Origin: Bryobacterales bacterium
GTDB taxonomy: Bacteria; Acidobacteriota; Terriglobia; Bryobacterales; Bryobacteraceae
NCBI GenBank assembly: GCA_016716385.1
Contig: JADJWL010000006.1
Coordinates: forward strand, 186,001-250,000
Direction: 5' to 3'
DNA: 64,000 bases
Shown here: in pieces, positions 18,527 through 27,539 of the stretch
How positions within the stretch are numbered: the first letter of the stretch is position 1
How the letters are laid out: the number at the start of each line of letters is the position of its first letter
Translations under genes and position numbers: made by a program
Notes under the pieces: model-generated
The model's input: only the letters and a program-made list of their open reading frames with translations
What the model was told of the DNA's origin: nothing
The model's database searches: none

Positions 18527-20046
18527 ATGGCGCTGTTCAAAGCCTACAGCGCCGCCGTATACGGCATCGATGCTCATCTGATCGATGTCGAAGTCGACAT
18601 GTATCAAGCCGGCTCGGCGCGCGACTTCATCACAGTCGGCATGCCCGACACCGCGGTTCGCGAAAGCCGGGAACGGATCAAGTCGGCGCTGATCAATTCC
18701 GGTTTCGGATTCCCCAATAAGGCAGTCACGGTGAACCTTGCTCCGGCAAACGTGCGGAAGGAGGGCGCCGGATTCGATCTTCCGATGGCGCTCGGCATCC
18801 TCGGCGCGATGGGCACGGTCGGGCGCGCCGATGAGCACGTCATCATCGGGGAGTTGTCGCTCGATGGCGCTGTGCGCCCAGTGCGTGGGGCGCTGTCGGT
18901 GGCCGTCTGTGCGCGCAGCCGGCAGATCCCGAATCTGATTCTGCCCGCGGACAACGCCGCGGAAGCTGCCGTGGTGGAGGGCGTTCGTGTGTTCGGCGTG
19001 CGGCACCTCTCGGAAGTGGTCGCGCTGCTGGCCAAGCCGCTGGAGTTCACCCGGTCACCGCGCCTCCGGCAGCCGAACCACAGGCCGACGAACACACGCC
19101 GGACTTCCGCGATGTGCGCGGCCAGACCGCCGCCAAGCGCGCGCTGGAAGTGGCGGCGGCGGGCGGACATAACGTCCTCATGATCGGCCCGCCCGGCTCG
19201 GGCAAGACGATGCTCGCCAAGAGGCTGGCGGGGGTGTTGCCGCCGCTGTCGTTTACCGAGGCGATCGAGACGACGAAAATCCATTCGATCGCGGGCATGT
19301 TGCCGCCGGGCGCTGGACTTGTGCGCGGCAGGCCGTTTCGCGCACCGCATCACACGGTGTCGGACGCGGGCCTGATCGGCGGCGGATCCGGCATGCCGCG
19401 TCCCGGCGAAGCAAGCCTGGCACACCACGGCGTCCTCTTCCTCGATGAGTTGCCGGAGTTCCCCCGCAATGTCCTCGAGATGCTGCGCCAGCCGCTCGAA
19501 GATGCCTCCATCACCATCGCGCGTGCGAATCTGACGCTGTGTTTCCCATCGAGCTTCATGCTGGTGGCGGCGATGAACCCGTGTCCTTGCGGGTTCAACG
19601 GCGATGCGACGCGCGAATGCCGCTGCACGCCGGGGATTATCCAGCGGTACCTGAGCAAGATCTCAGGGCCGCTACTCGACCGCATCGACATCCATGTCGA
19701 AGTGCCGGCGGTGCCCTTCAAGGAACTTCGGGGCCAGGAAGCGGCCGAGCCGTCGTCAGCGATTCGCGAGCGTGTCTCGCGTGCGCGCCAGACGCAGGAG
19801 ACGCGTGGCTTCATCAACGCGCGATTGCCGGTTCGCCTCTTGCGGCGGCACTGCGAGTTAGACGAGGCCGCCGAGCGCACGCTCGAGATGGCCGTCCGCC
19901 GCCTGGGACTCTCGGCCCGCGCGCACGACCGGATTCTCAAGGTGGCGCGCACAATCGCCGATCTCGGCGGTGCGCATGGCGTCAGCGCCAAACACATCGC
20001 CGAAGCCGTGCAGTACCGCAGCCTGGACCGGAACTACTGGACATGA
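18527..20046 (+). pseudogene. comM: ComM/YifB-type Mg-chelatase-like AAA+ protein, split by a -1 frame break
   Basis: Two frames together make one ~506-aa YifB/ComM protein, the ATPase that supports branch migration in natural transformation. The N-terminal part (18527 to ~19050, running to a stop at 19183) has the Lon/ChlI-like domain beginning MALFKAYSAAVYGIDAHLI. The C-terminal part is read one base earlier: PDFRDVRGQTAAKRA, Walker A GPPGSGKT, Walker B LFLDELPEF, and the zinc-type CPCGF/CRC pair; it could start alone at a GTG at 19114. The break falls at the CCC run 19050-19052, and one extra C restores a linker FTPVTAPPAAEPQ. Either a real mutation or a base missing in the assembly. Confidence 0.85.
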
Positions 20047-20047
20047 C

Positions 20048-20866
20048 GTGGCGCGCTTCGACACTCTTCTCAAGGACCTGATCCTCGGCGCCGCGCCCGC
20101 ACTGCTCGGGCAGTTGACGGGGTCCACCGTGCGGGAGTGGCTGAACGCGGAGCAGCCCGAGACGCGCAACCGGAGGGTCGACCTGGCCGGCTGGCTGGCC
20201 GATGGACGCCTCCTGCATCTGGAACTGCAGAGCACGAACGATCCGTGGATGGCGCACCGGATGCTGGAGTACTACCTGCTGCTGTGGCAGCGCTACGCGG
20301 CTGAGCCTGAGCAATTTGTCCTCTATGTGGGGGCGGACCCTTCCAAAATGACGCAAGGCCTGACGCACCGGAACCTCTGGACCCGGTACCGGTTAGTGGA
20401 CATTCGAGACCTGCCTCCGGAACCATTGCTCGATAGCGAAAGGATGGGGGACGCCGTACTGGCGGTCCTGTGCCGGATGGAAAACGAGCGGGAGACCGTG
20501 ATCCGGATCCTCAGCCGGATTGCCGCGCTGCCGCGGGCAGAACGGCCTCGCTGGGTGAGCCGGCTCATGCTACTATCGGGGCTGAGAAGGCTTGAAAAAC
20601 TGGTTGTCGAGGAGGCGAAGAGCATGCCAGTCGTCATCGATCCCATGGAAAACTCGGTCCTCCGCCAGTGGTGGTTTGAGGCTCACGACAAGGGCCGCGA
20701 GGAAGGCCTCAGGAACGCGCTCCGGCAGTTGCTGGAAGCACGCTTCGGGGAGCTCTCTCCGGCGATTCTCGATCGCGTCAACCATGCTGATTCCCATCTC
20801 ATCGAGGATTGGATTCCGCGTGTCCTGACCGCAGCCAGCCTGGACGACATCTTTCGCGCAGCCTGA
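20048..20866 (+). CDS. Rpn/PD-(D/E)XK nuclease-like protein with C-terminal DUF4351
   Basis: 272 aa from a GTG at 20048, one base after the comM stop. The N-terminal half is a PD-(D/E)XK-type core: Asp45 in RRVDLAGWL and Glu59-x-Gln61 in LLHLELQS, the E-x-Q form typical of Rpn/transposase_31 proteins, followed by AHRMLEYYLLLWQRY. The last ~60 residues (GREEGLRNALRQLLEARFG) are DUF4351. Rpn proteins are DNA endonucleases that promote RecA-independent recombination and are often spread horizontally; activity here is inferred. No transposon ends flank the gene. Confidence 0.82.
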   Translation: MARFDTLLKDLILGAAPALLGQLTGSTVREWLNAEQPETRNRRVDLAGWLADGRLLHLELQSTNDPWMAHRMLEYYLLLWQRYAAEPEQFVLYVGADPSKMTQGLTHRNLWTRYRLVDIRDLPPEPLLDSERMGDAVLAVLCRMENERETVIRILSRIAALPRAERPRWVSRLMLLSGLRRLEKLVVEEAKSMPVVIDPMENSVLRQWWFEAHDKGREEGLRNALRQLLEARFGELSPAILDRVNHADSHLIEDWIPRVLTAASLDDIFRAA

Positions 20867-20879
20867 CCACGAACGCCGG

Positions 20880-22127
20880 GTGTATACTGGCGTCACCTTG
20901 CGTGTTTCGCCATCAATCCTGATCCTGGCGGCGATGGCCGCCTTTGCCGCCGACTGGCCCCGCTGGCGGGGTCCGAATGCCGACGGCGTCGCGCCAGAGG
21001 CCGACCCTCCTGTCTCCTGGAGCCAATCGCAGAACATCCGCTGGTCCGTCAAGCTGCCCGGCTGGGGGACGAGTTCGCCTGTCGTCTACGGCCGCAAGCT
21101 CTTTGTCACGACCGAGGTGGAAGAGGGCGGCAAGCGATCCCTGCTCGCAATGGCGCTGGATCGCCACACGGGCAAGGAACTCTGGCGCCACGATTTCGGT
21201 CTGGGGATCGATCAGCGGACTCACGAGAAGTCGAATCTCGCGGTGAACACGCCTGCCGTTACCGACGACGCTGTCTATGTCGCGTTCGGCAACTCTGACA
21301 TTGCCCGCTATTCACATGACGGTGAACTCGTCTGGGTCACGCGCTACATGGACCTCTTCGGCGATCCGCGCATGGCATGGGGCTACGGAACCAGTCCCGT
21401 CGTCCTTGAGGATTCAATTCTCCTGCCGTGGGATCACCACAAGGGTCCGTGTTTCCTGATCGGCCTCGACAAGAAGACCGGCAAGGTTCTTTGGAAGAAA
21501 GAACGGCCGATCGGCACGTCGCACTCGACGCCTATCGTCGTGACGCATCACGGACAAACCGATATCCTGGTTTCCGGAAAACACCGGCTTACCGCCTTCG
21601 ATGCCCGGAGCCGTGAAGAGTTGTGGCAATATGGCGAAGGCCAAGGGCCATTCAACGGCGAGATTGTCGCGAGCCCCGTGGTTGGCGACGGCCTGGTGTT
21701 CTTCCAACTCTGGCGGCAGACGCAGATTCACGCAGTGCGCCTCGTTGGAGGAGGGAAGCCTCCCGAGCCGGTGTGGGTGAGCCAAAAGCCCGGACCGCAG
21801 GAGCCTTCGCTGCTGCATTACCAGGGTTTCGTCTATTCCCTGCTCGACAATGGCGTGCTTGCCTGTCTGAATGCGAAGACCGGCGAGGAGGTCTACCGTA
21901 CGCGGCTGGGCGGGGCCTGCAACTCCTCCCCGGTTGCCGCGGCGGGACGTGTCTACTTGAGCAACAACGATGGCGTCACTTACGTCGTCAAAGCCGGGCC
22001 CGAGTTTGAACTGCTCAGCACCAATTCCCTGGGAGAGCGGATTACCGCCTCGCCCGCGATCTCGGGCCGGGACATTTACTACCGGACTGATTCACATGTT
22101 TTCGCAATCCGGGAGACTGCACGATGA
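20880..22127 (+). CDS. Secreted PQQ-binding-like beta-propeller repeat protein
   Basis: 415 aa with a signal peptide (SPSILILAAMAAFA|ADW). The mature start ADWPRWRGPNADGV is the typical opening of this acidobacterial and planctomycete family. Propeller blades show Trp-docking repeats such as DRHTGKELWRHDF, DKKTGKVLWKKE and NAKTGEEVYRTRL. No dehydrogenase active-site motif is seen, so it is more likely a binding or scaffold protein than a PQQ enzyme. The start may be GTG 20880 or TTG 20898; both keep the signal peptide. Its stop overlaps the next gene (ATGA). Confidence 0.85.
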   Translation: MYTGVTLRVSPSILILAAMAAFAADWPRWRGPNADGVAPEADPPVSWSQSQNIRWSVKLPGWGTSSPVVYGRKLFVTTEVEEGGKRSLLAMALDRHTGKELWRHDFGLGIDQRTHEKSNLAVNTPAVTDDAVYVAFGNSDIARYSHDGELVWVTRYMDLFGDPRMAWGYGTSPVVLEDSILLPWDHHKGPCFLIGLDKKTGKVLWKKERPIGTSHSTPIVVTHHGQTDILVSGKHRLTAFDARSREELWQYGEGQGPFNGEIVASPVVGDGLVFFQLWRQTQIHAVRLVGGGKPPEPVWVSQKPGPQEPSLLHYQGFVYSLLDNGVLACLNAKTGEEVYRTRLGGACNSSPVAAAGRVYLSNNDGVTYVVKAGPEFELLSTNSLGERITASPAISGRDIYYRTDSHVFAIRETAR

Positions 22128-24058
22128 GACGGCTGTTCGTGTCTGTTGCAATCTGCACGCTTTGCGCCTGCGGGCGTCCTGCACCCGAGCAGACGGCGTC
22201 GTGGCAAGGAATCGAATTCAGCCGAATGCTGGTCCACTGGCAGCGGTATACCGAGCCCGGCTACCTCGACTTCGTCAGTGAGGCCCAGCCGGAGGTTGTG
22301 CAGGTCGGCTTCTATGGCGCGGACTTCTGGGCCCTGGCACACGTGCCTCAAGCTATCAAGAAACGGACCGCGGCGCGTCAACCCGTCGACGGGGATCTCA
22401 AGGCAAGCGGCGCCTACTTCGAAAACCTGAACCGGGAACTGCACCAGCGGGGAGTCAAGGTAGTGGGCCACATCGACACGACCTATCACCTCACCGGGCT
22501 CATCGATGGCTCCGAAGGGCCGCGTGAGGGGTTCTTCAAGTTCTACAACGAGCTTTGGGATGAGGCGGAACTCGGCCCGAAGCCGGTTCAGGATCCTTTG
22601 GAACTCCTGCAGCGAAAGGCGGACGGATCGCCTTACTCCATCCGCTCGGATGACTTCTCGCCATGGCCGATCTATCACGGCTGCCTGAACAATCCCCACT
22701 GGCGGGCAGTCCTCAAAGCCTGGGTCAGGCGGGGGATCGCGCGCGGCCTCGACGGGTTCGCCATCAACTACTTCTACACGAACGGATGCGTCTGCCAGTA
22801 TTGCCAGCGCGGCTTCCGCGACCACCTGCGCCAGCGCTACGCCGCCGATGAGATCCGCCGGCAGTTCGGCATTCACGATCTTGACACCCACCAGTTCGCC
22901 GAGGTCAATGGCTGGTACAAACGCAACGAGATGACGCCTCTGCGGCTCGAAGGCCAGAAATTCGCCGACATCTCGCGAAAACGGGCTTTCGATGAAGTCT
23001 TCATTGAATACGGCCGCAGCCTGAAACCGGACCTGATCCTGGCGCAGTGGCTGCACAGCTACCAGCCGGTCGCCACCAACGACGAGCGGATGATGCTGCC
23101 GCCGGATCTCTGGGCGCGCGGCGAGGATTACCTCTGGTACTGCGTCGGACGCAACGAACCGACTCTGCTCATGCGCTATATGCGCGGCGCCGCCGGCGAC
23201 CGCCCGTTCAGCGTGTGCCACTACGAGCGCATCAAGATTCGCGCCGCCATGGCGGAGCTTGCCGCGAACGGCGGGTCGCCGATGACGCGCTACGCCGACT
23301 TTACAACTCCCGAGTCCCGCAAGGAAGTCGTGCGCTTCCTGAACTTCATGAAGCGGCACGACGCGATCTACCACGCCAACCGCATGGCGGGCGAGGCAGT
23401 GCTGCTCTATCCGAGAAGCGAGATTCAGAACGGCCGGCTCATGGATGCGCTCACAGCATTCCACGCGATCGGCGACCGGCTGCTCGCGGAGCACGTGTTG
23501 TTCGACGTCCTGCCCGACGATCTGGCGACGCCGGAACGCCTGGCTGGATACCGCCGCGTGTTCACCCCGTCGTCGGCCTACGATCCCGGCGATCTTCACT
23601 CCGGCTTGAGCCGTTTCGAAGCGCCGCCGTCCGTGCGGGTCTCAGCGAATCGTCCGGCGCAGGGCGAGGAGATCGACATCCACTTCGTGAACTACGCTAG
23701 GCGTGAGTCGGATGCCGCGGAGCACCCGATGCCCGTGTCCGGCATGTCCGCGGACATCGTCCTGCCGCCGGGCTTCCGCGCCTCGCGCGTCGAGTTCATC
23801 ACGCCCGAGGTCGACGGCGAACCGGTAGCGCTGCCGATGCAGCAGGCGGCTGGTACGGTGCGCTTCGCGGTTCCGGAAGTCCAGGTGTATGGCGTTGCCC
23901 GTGTGTATCTCGAGCGCGGCACAGTCGCGGGCGCACTTCCCTCGCGACTGGCGTCCTTCTGGCCGCAGTCGCTTGCCATGCCTGCCGCTGCGGCCAGTCA
24001 TCCACAGCGTGAGTGCGATGGCGCCGGCTGTCTGCGGGACGTCTCGCACGTCCACTGA
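22124..24058 (+). CDS. Lipoprotein with glycosidase-like TIM barrel (GHL6-like)
   Basis: 644 aa. The N-terminus MRRLFVSVAICTLCACG ends in a lipobox, so the protein is probably membrane-anchored outside the cytoplasm. Residues 25-330 look like a putative glycoside-hydrolase barrel: GYLDFVSEAQPEVVQVGFYG, GVKVVGHIDTTYHL, and ARGLDGFAINYFYTNGCVCQYC, the last being the D-G-F...C-x-C-x2-C block of hypothetical glycosyl hydrolase families. A middle domain (about 350-480) and a C-terminal beta domain follow. The acid/base residues cannot be assigned securely. It is translationally coupled to the propeller gene, suggesting a surface carbohydrate function. Confidence 0.7.
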   Translation: MRRLFVSVAICTLCACGRPAPEQTASWQGIEFSRMLVHWQRYTEPGYLDFVSEAQPEVVQVGFYGADFWALAHVPQAIKKRTAARQPVDGDLKASGAYFENLNRELHQRGVKVVGHIDTTYHLTGLIDGSEGPREGFFKFYNELWDEAELGPKPVQDPLELLQRKADGSPYSIRSDDFSPWPIYHGCLNNPHWRAVLKAWVRRGIARGLDGFAINYFYTNGCVCQYCQRGFRDHLRQRYAADEIRRQFGIHDLDTHQFAEVNGWYKRNEMTPLRLEGQKFADISRKRAFDEVFIEYGRSLKPDLILAQWLHSYQPVATNDERMMLPPDLWARGEDYLWYCVGRNEPTLLMRYMRGAAGDRPFSVCHYERIKIRAAMAELAANGGSPMTRYADFTTPESRKEVVRFLNFMKRHDAIYHANRMAGEAVLLYPRSEIQNGRLMDALTAFHAIGDRLLAEHVLFDVLPDDLATPERLAGYRRVFTPSSAYDPGDLHSGLSRFEAPPSVRVSANRPAQGEEIDIHFVNYARRESDAAEHPMPVSGMSADIVLPPGFRASRVEFITPEVDGEPVALPMQQAAGTVRFAVPEVQVYGVARVYLERGTVAGALPSRLASFWPQSLAMPAAAASHPQRECDGAGCLRDVSHVH

Positions 24059-24062
24059 AACC

Positions 24063-24686
24063 CTACCGGCGGATCAAGTACACGGCCGTCTGCGCCCGCA
24101 GGTTCGGCAGGAGCGTCACCCGCCGCGCGCCGGACACGCAGTGACGGTGTTCGATTACGAAGCCCTCTGTGCGGCACAGTTCCTCGAAGTCAAGGACGCT
24201 CAGCACGTGGATGTTTGGTGAGTCGTACCACTCGTGCGGAAACAGCGAGGTCTTCGGCGCCCGGCCGCGCGTCAGCAACGCGAGACGCACGCGCCAGTGG
24301 GCAAAGTTCGGGAACGCCACGATCGCCTTGCGGCCCACGCGCAGCAACTCCCGCAACACTTTGAGCGGCGCCCGCGTTTCCTGCAGCGTCTGGCTCAGAA
24401 TGACGTAGTCGAACGCCTGGTCCGGATAGTCGGCGAGACCCTCGTCGATATCGCCCTGGTAAACGGACACACCGCGCGAGATGGCGCGCTGTACTTTGCT
24501 TGTCGAAATCTCGACGCCGCGGGCATCGACGTTCTTGTTGTCGGCGAGCCACGCCAGCAGTTCGCCATCGCCGCAGCCGAGATCCAGCACGCGGCTGGCG
24601 GGTTCGATCAGATCGGCGATGATTGATGAATCCCGCCGCTTCAGGGCGCCGCTGCCCGATACCGTCGCCGGAGTCTCGGCCGTCAT
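24063..24686 (-). CDS. metW: Methionine biosynthesis protein MetW (SAM-dependent methyltransferase fold)
   Basis: 207 aa. The methyltransferase motif I is VLDLGCGDGELLAWL, with VEIS(T)SK after strand 2 and FDYVILSQTLQETR as motif II, all close to MetW. The conserved FAHWRVRLALL and FEELCRTEGF blocks support this over a generic methyltransferase. MetW works with MetX in homoserine acylation or its control. The ATG at 24686 overlaps the metX stop by four bases (ATGA), so the two are translationally coupled. The gene ends four bases from the convergent lipoprotein gene. Confidence 0.93.
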   Translation of the reverse strand: MTAETPATVSGSGALKRRDSSIIADLIEPASRVLDLGCGDGELLAWLADNKNVDARGVEISTSKVQRAISRGVSVYQGDIDEGLADYPDQAFDYVILSQTLQETRAPLKVLRELLRVGRKAIVAFPNFAHWRVRLALLTRGRAPKTSLFPHEWYDSPNIHVLSVLDFEELCRTEGFVIEHRHCVSGARRVTLLPNLRAQTAVYLIRR

Positions 24687-25795
24687 GCCGCCGCCCGCTC
24701 CCGGAAGGTCCGCGCCAGGAAGCCGCGGATCAACTCTGTCTGCTCGCCGACCTCCACGAGAAACGCGTCATGCCCGTAGTTCGACGGCAGTTCGCAGTAC
24801 GCCACGTCGACATTGCGGCTGCGCAGCGCCCGCACGATCTCGACCGACTGGTAGCTCGGATAGAGCCAGTCGGAAGTGAAGCTGATCACCAGAAAACGCG
24901 CCCGCGTGCTCTCGAAAACCGCCGCCAGGCTCTGCCCGCCGTTGGCGAGGTCAAAGTAGTCCATCGCCTTGGTGATGTACAGGTACGAGTTGGCGTCGAA
25001 GCGATTGACGAACTCGCCGCCGCGGTACCGGAGGTAGCTTTCGACTTCGAAGTCGACCGAGAAGTCAAAGCCGAACTTGTCCTTGCTCCGCAGGCGCCTG
25101 CCGAACTTCTGCCGCATCGACTCGTCGCTCATGTAGGTGATGTGTCCGACCATGCGTGCCACGGCCAGACCCCGGGCGGGCGGCTTGCCGTCGTAGTAAT
25201 TCCCTTCGTTCCAATCGGGATCGAAGAGGATGGCCTGGCGGCCCACTTCGTTGAATGCGATCTGCTGCGCGCTATGGCAGGCGGTCGTGGCGATCGGGAT
25301 CGCCGACTCGATGGAGTCCGGATAGGCGACCGCCCACTGCAACGCCTGCATCCCGCCCATCGAACCACCGGACACCGAAAGCAGTTTACGGATGCCCAAC
25401 GAGTCGATCAGCATCTTCTGCAGCCGCACCATGTCGGTGATCGTGATGCCGGGAAACGTCATCGCGTAACGCTTGCCGGTCACGGGATTGATCGAACCCG
25501 GACCCGTCGTCCCGCGGCACCCGCCCAGAACGTTCGAACAAATCACGAAATATTTGTCGGTGTCGAACGCCTTGCCGGGGCCGATCATGCTATCCCACCA
25601 GCCGGGTTTGCCGGTTTCCGGGCTGATGCCGGCCGCGTGCGCGTCGCCGGAAAAGGCGTGCAGCACGAGGATCGCGTTGCTGCGGGTGTCGTTCAGTCGT
25701 CCATAGGTCTCGTACGCCACCTCGACAGGCGAGAGCGTTGCGCCATTGTCGAGTGAGAGCGAATCGAAGACTGCCTTCTTGACTTCGACGACCAT
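24683..25795 (-). CDS. metX: Homoserine O-acyltransferase MetX
   Basis: 370 aa, usual for MetX, which acylates homoserine in the first committed step of methionine synthesis. The start MVVEVKKAVF at 25795 is chosen because upstream residues run into the divergent gene. The alpha/beta-hydrolase triad is visible: nucleophile Ser in SVSGGSMGGMQALQW, Asp in FTSDWLYP, His in NYGHDAFL. Oxyanion-side motif LVLHAFSGDAHAAG and GGCRGTTGPGSINP are also typical. No SAM or other riboswitch is possible in the ~20-bp divergent spacer. Confidence 0.96.
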   Translation of the reverse strand: MVVEVKKAVFDSLSLDNGATLSPVEVAYETYGRLNDTRSNAILVLHAFSGDAHAAGISPETGKPGWWDSMIGPGKAFDTDKYFVICSNVLGGCRGTTGPGSINPVTGKRYAMTFPGITITDMVRLQKMLIDSLGIRKLLSVSGGSMGGMQALQWAVAYPDSIESAIPIATTACHSAQQIAFNEVGRQAILFDPDWNEGNYYDGKPPARGLAVARMVGHITYMSDESMRQKFGRRLRSKDKFGFDFSVDFEVESYLRYRGGEFVNRFDANSYLYITKAMDYFDLANGGQSLAAVFESTRARFLVISFTSDWLYPSYQSVEIVRALRSRNVDVAYCELPSNYGHDAFLVEVGEQTELIRGFLARTFRERAAA

Positions 25796-25817
25796 GTCCT
25801 GAGTGCGAAACAATCTT

Positions 25818-27539
25818 ATGATAGCGCGTAGGATGACGAAGACAGCCGCAGTCACCATTGTGGCGCTGCTGGTCGCAGGATGCGGCGGCCCGAACCAACC
25901 TTCCGTATCGGCACTGACCTCGGAGTTCGTCTACCAGTCGCTTGCCTTTGCGCCGGTGGCTGCCACCGGCGCCGGATACCACCGCCATGGCGACATAGAC
26001 CTCGACGTTCTGCTCGACGACCCCTCGCCCGGTGCGCTGGATCGGCAACTCGCCTTCTACCGCGGCTTTCTTGAGCGCATCCAGCGACTCGACAGCACCA
26101 GGTTGAGCCTCGACGAGGCGGCGGACGTGGAGATTCTCCGCGGGCAGGCCGAACTGGCGCTGCTCGAACTTGACGAGATCCGAAGCCACGAACACAATCC
26201 TACGCTCTACGTCGAACTGGTGGGCAACGGCCTGTTCCAGCCGTGGACGCTGCACTATGCCAGTAAGCCGGAGCGGTTTGCGCACATCATCGCCCGTCTC
26301 CGGCGGGTTCCGGACCTGGCGGCGCGGGCGAAGGCGCATCTGCGTGCGGCGCCCTCCATTTGGACGGAGGTGGCGGAGGCCGAAAACGACGGCAATCTCG
26401 CCCTGATCGATCAGGAACTCCGCGCCGACGTCCCGCCTGAACTGGCCGCCCGGTACAACGCGGCCGCGGCCGCAGCTTTGACGGCGCTTGAAGACCTGCA
26501 GACGTTCTTGCGCACCGAACTGTCCCGGCGTTCCGGCGCGGACTGGCGTCTCGGTGAGACGCTCTACGCGCGCAAGTTCCGGCTGGCGCTCGGCACGGAT
26601 CGTACGCCTGACGATGTCCTTCAGGAAGCGGAGCAGGACCTGGTGGCGGTCCGCGAACGCATGGCCGCAATCGCCCGCGAGTTGGGCGCGCGCGATGTGC
26701 CGGAAGCTCTGGCGCGCGTCGCCCGGCGTCAAGCCACGCCCGAGACCTACCTCGCGCAGGTCCGCGCCGACCTCGACGAAGCGCGTACGTTCGTCCACTC
26801 GTCCGGACTCCTCCGGCTACCGCCGCGCGACAATCTCGAAGTCATCGATACGCCCGAGTTCATGCGCGGCATCTACGCGGTGGGCGGCTTCTCCCCGGCC
26901 CCGCCGCTGGAACCGCACCTGGGCGCGTTCTACTGGCTGACACCGATTCCGCGCGACTGGCCCCGGGACCGAATCGAATCGAAGCTGCGCGAATACAATT
27001 TTTATAAGCTGAAGCTGCTCACGATCCACGAGGCGATGCCGGGACATTACGTCCAGTTTGAATATGCCAACGACGTACAGCCTTCCGAACGCCGCTTGTT
27101 GCGCGCTCTCTATGGCAATGGCCCCTACATTGAAGGGTGGGGTCAGTACGCGACAGAAGCGATGCTCGACGCCGGCTATTTGAACCACAGCCCGGAGTTA
27201 CGCCTGACGTTCCTCAAGGAGGAATTGCGGGTGATTGCCAACGCCATCCTCGACATCCGTCTGCACACGAAAAACATGACCGATGAGGAGGCCCTCCACC
27301 TGATGATGGAAGATACCTACCAGGAGCGCGAAGAGGCCGTCGCGAAGCTGCGCCGGGCCAAGCTGTCGTCGTGCCAGTTGCCCACGTACCTGGTCGGATG
27401 GCGCGGCTGGCGCCGGGTACGCGACGAGGTGCGCGCGGAGCGCGGGGACGCCTGGAACGCGGCGGAGTTTCACGAAGCAGCGCTGTCGCAGGGAGCCGTG
27501 CCGCTGCCCGCTCTGCGGCGGCTGCTCATGAGGCAGTGA
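25818..27539 (+). CDS. DUF885 family lipoprotein, probable metallopeptidase-like
   Basis: About 573 aa. A lipobox (VALLVAGCGG) shows membrane anchoring. The DUF885 hallmark HEAMPGHYVQ (His404 to His410) resembles the zinc HExxxH-type motif, followed by NGPYIEGWGQYATEAML with the candidate third ligand Glu. The remainder is helical, as in the family. DUF885 proteins are thought to be carboxypeptidase-like, with little biochemical proof. Starts at GTG 25803, ATG 25818 and ATG 25833 are all possible; 25833 gives the most standard signal peptide. The 3' end overlaps the convergent acetate kinase homologue by 70 bp. Confidence 0.85.
   Translation: MIARRMTKTAAVTIVALLVAGCGGPNQPSVSALTSEFVYQSLAFAPVAATGAGYHRHGDIDLDVLLDDPSPGALDRQLAFYRGFLERIQRLDSTRLSLDEAADVEILRGQAELALLELDEIRSHEHNPTLYVELVGNGLFQPWTLHYASKPERFAHIIARLRRVPDLAARAKAHLRAAPSIWTEVAEAENDGNLALIDQELRADVPPELAARYNAAAAAALTALEDLQTFLRTELSRRSGADWRLGETLYARKFRLALGTDRTPDDVLQEAEQDLVAVRERMAAIARELGARDVPEALARVARRQATPETYLAQVRADLDEARTFVHSSGLLRLPPRDNLEVIDTPEFMRGIYAVGGFSPAPPLEPHLGAFYWLTPIPRDWPRDRIESKLREYNFYKLKLLTIHEAMPGHYVQFEYANDVQPSERRLLRALYGNGPYIEGWGQYATEAMLDAGYLNHSPELRLTFLKEELRVIANAILDIRLHTKNMTDEEALHLMMEDTYQEREEAVAKLRRAKLSSCQLPTYLVGWRGWRRVRDEVRAERGDAWNAAEFHEAALSQGAVPLPALRRLLMRQ

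Noticed and set aside
18527..20046. Programmed -1 frameshifting in comM
   Set aside because: The CCC run is short, without a slippery heptamer or a clear downstream pseudoknot, and comM is not known to use frameshifting; an indel is simpler.
20048..20866. Rpn-like gene as part of an insertion sequence
   Set aside because: No terminal inverted repeats or target-site duplication were seen; it fits tightly behind comM.
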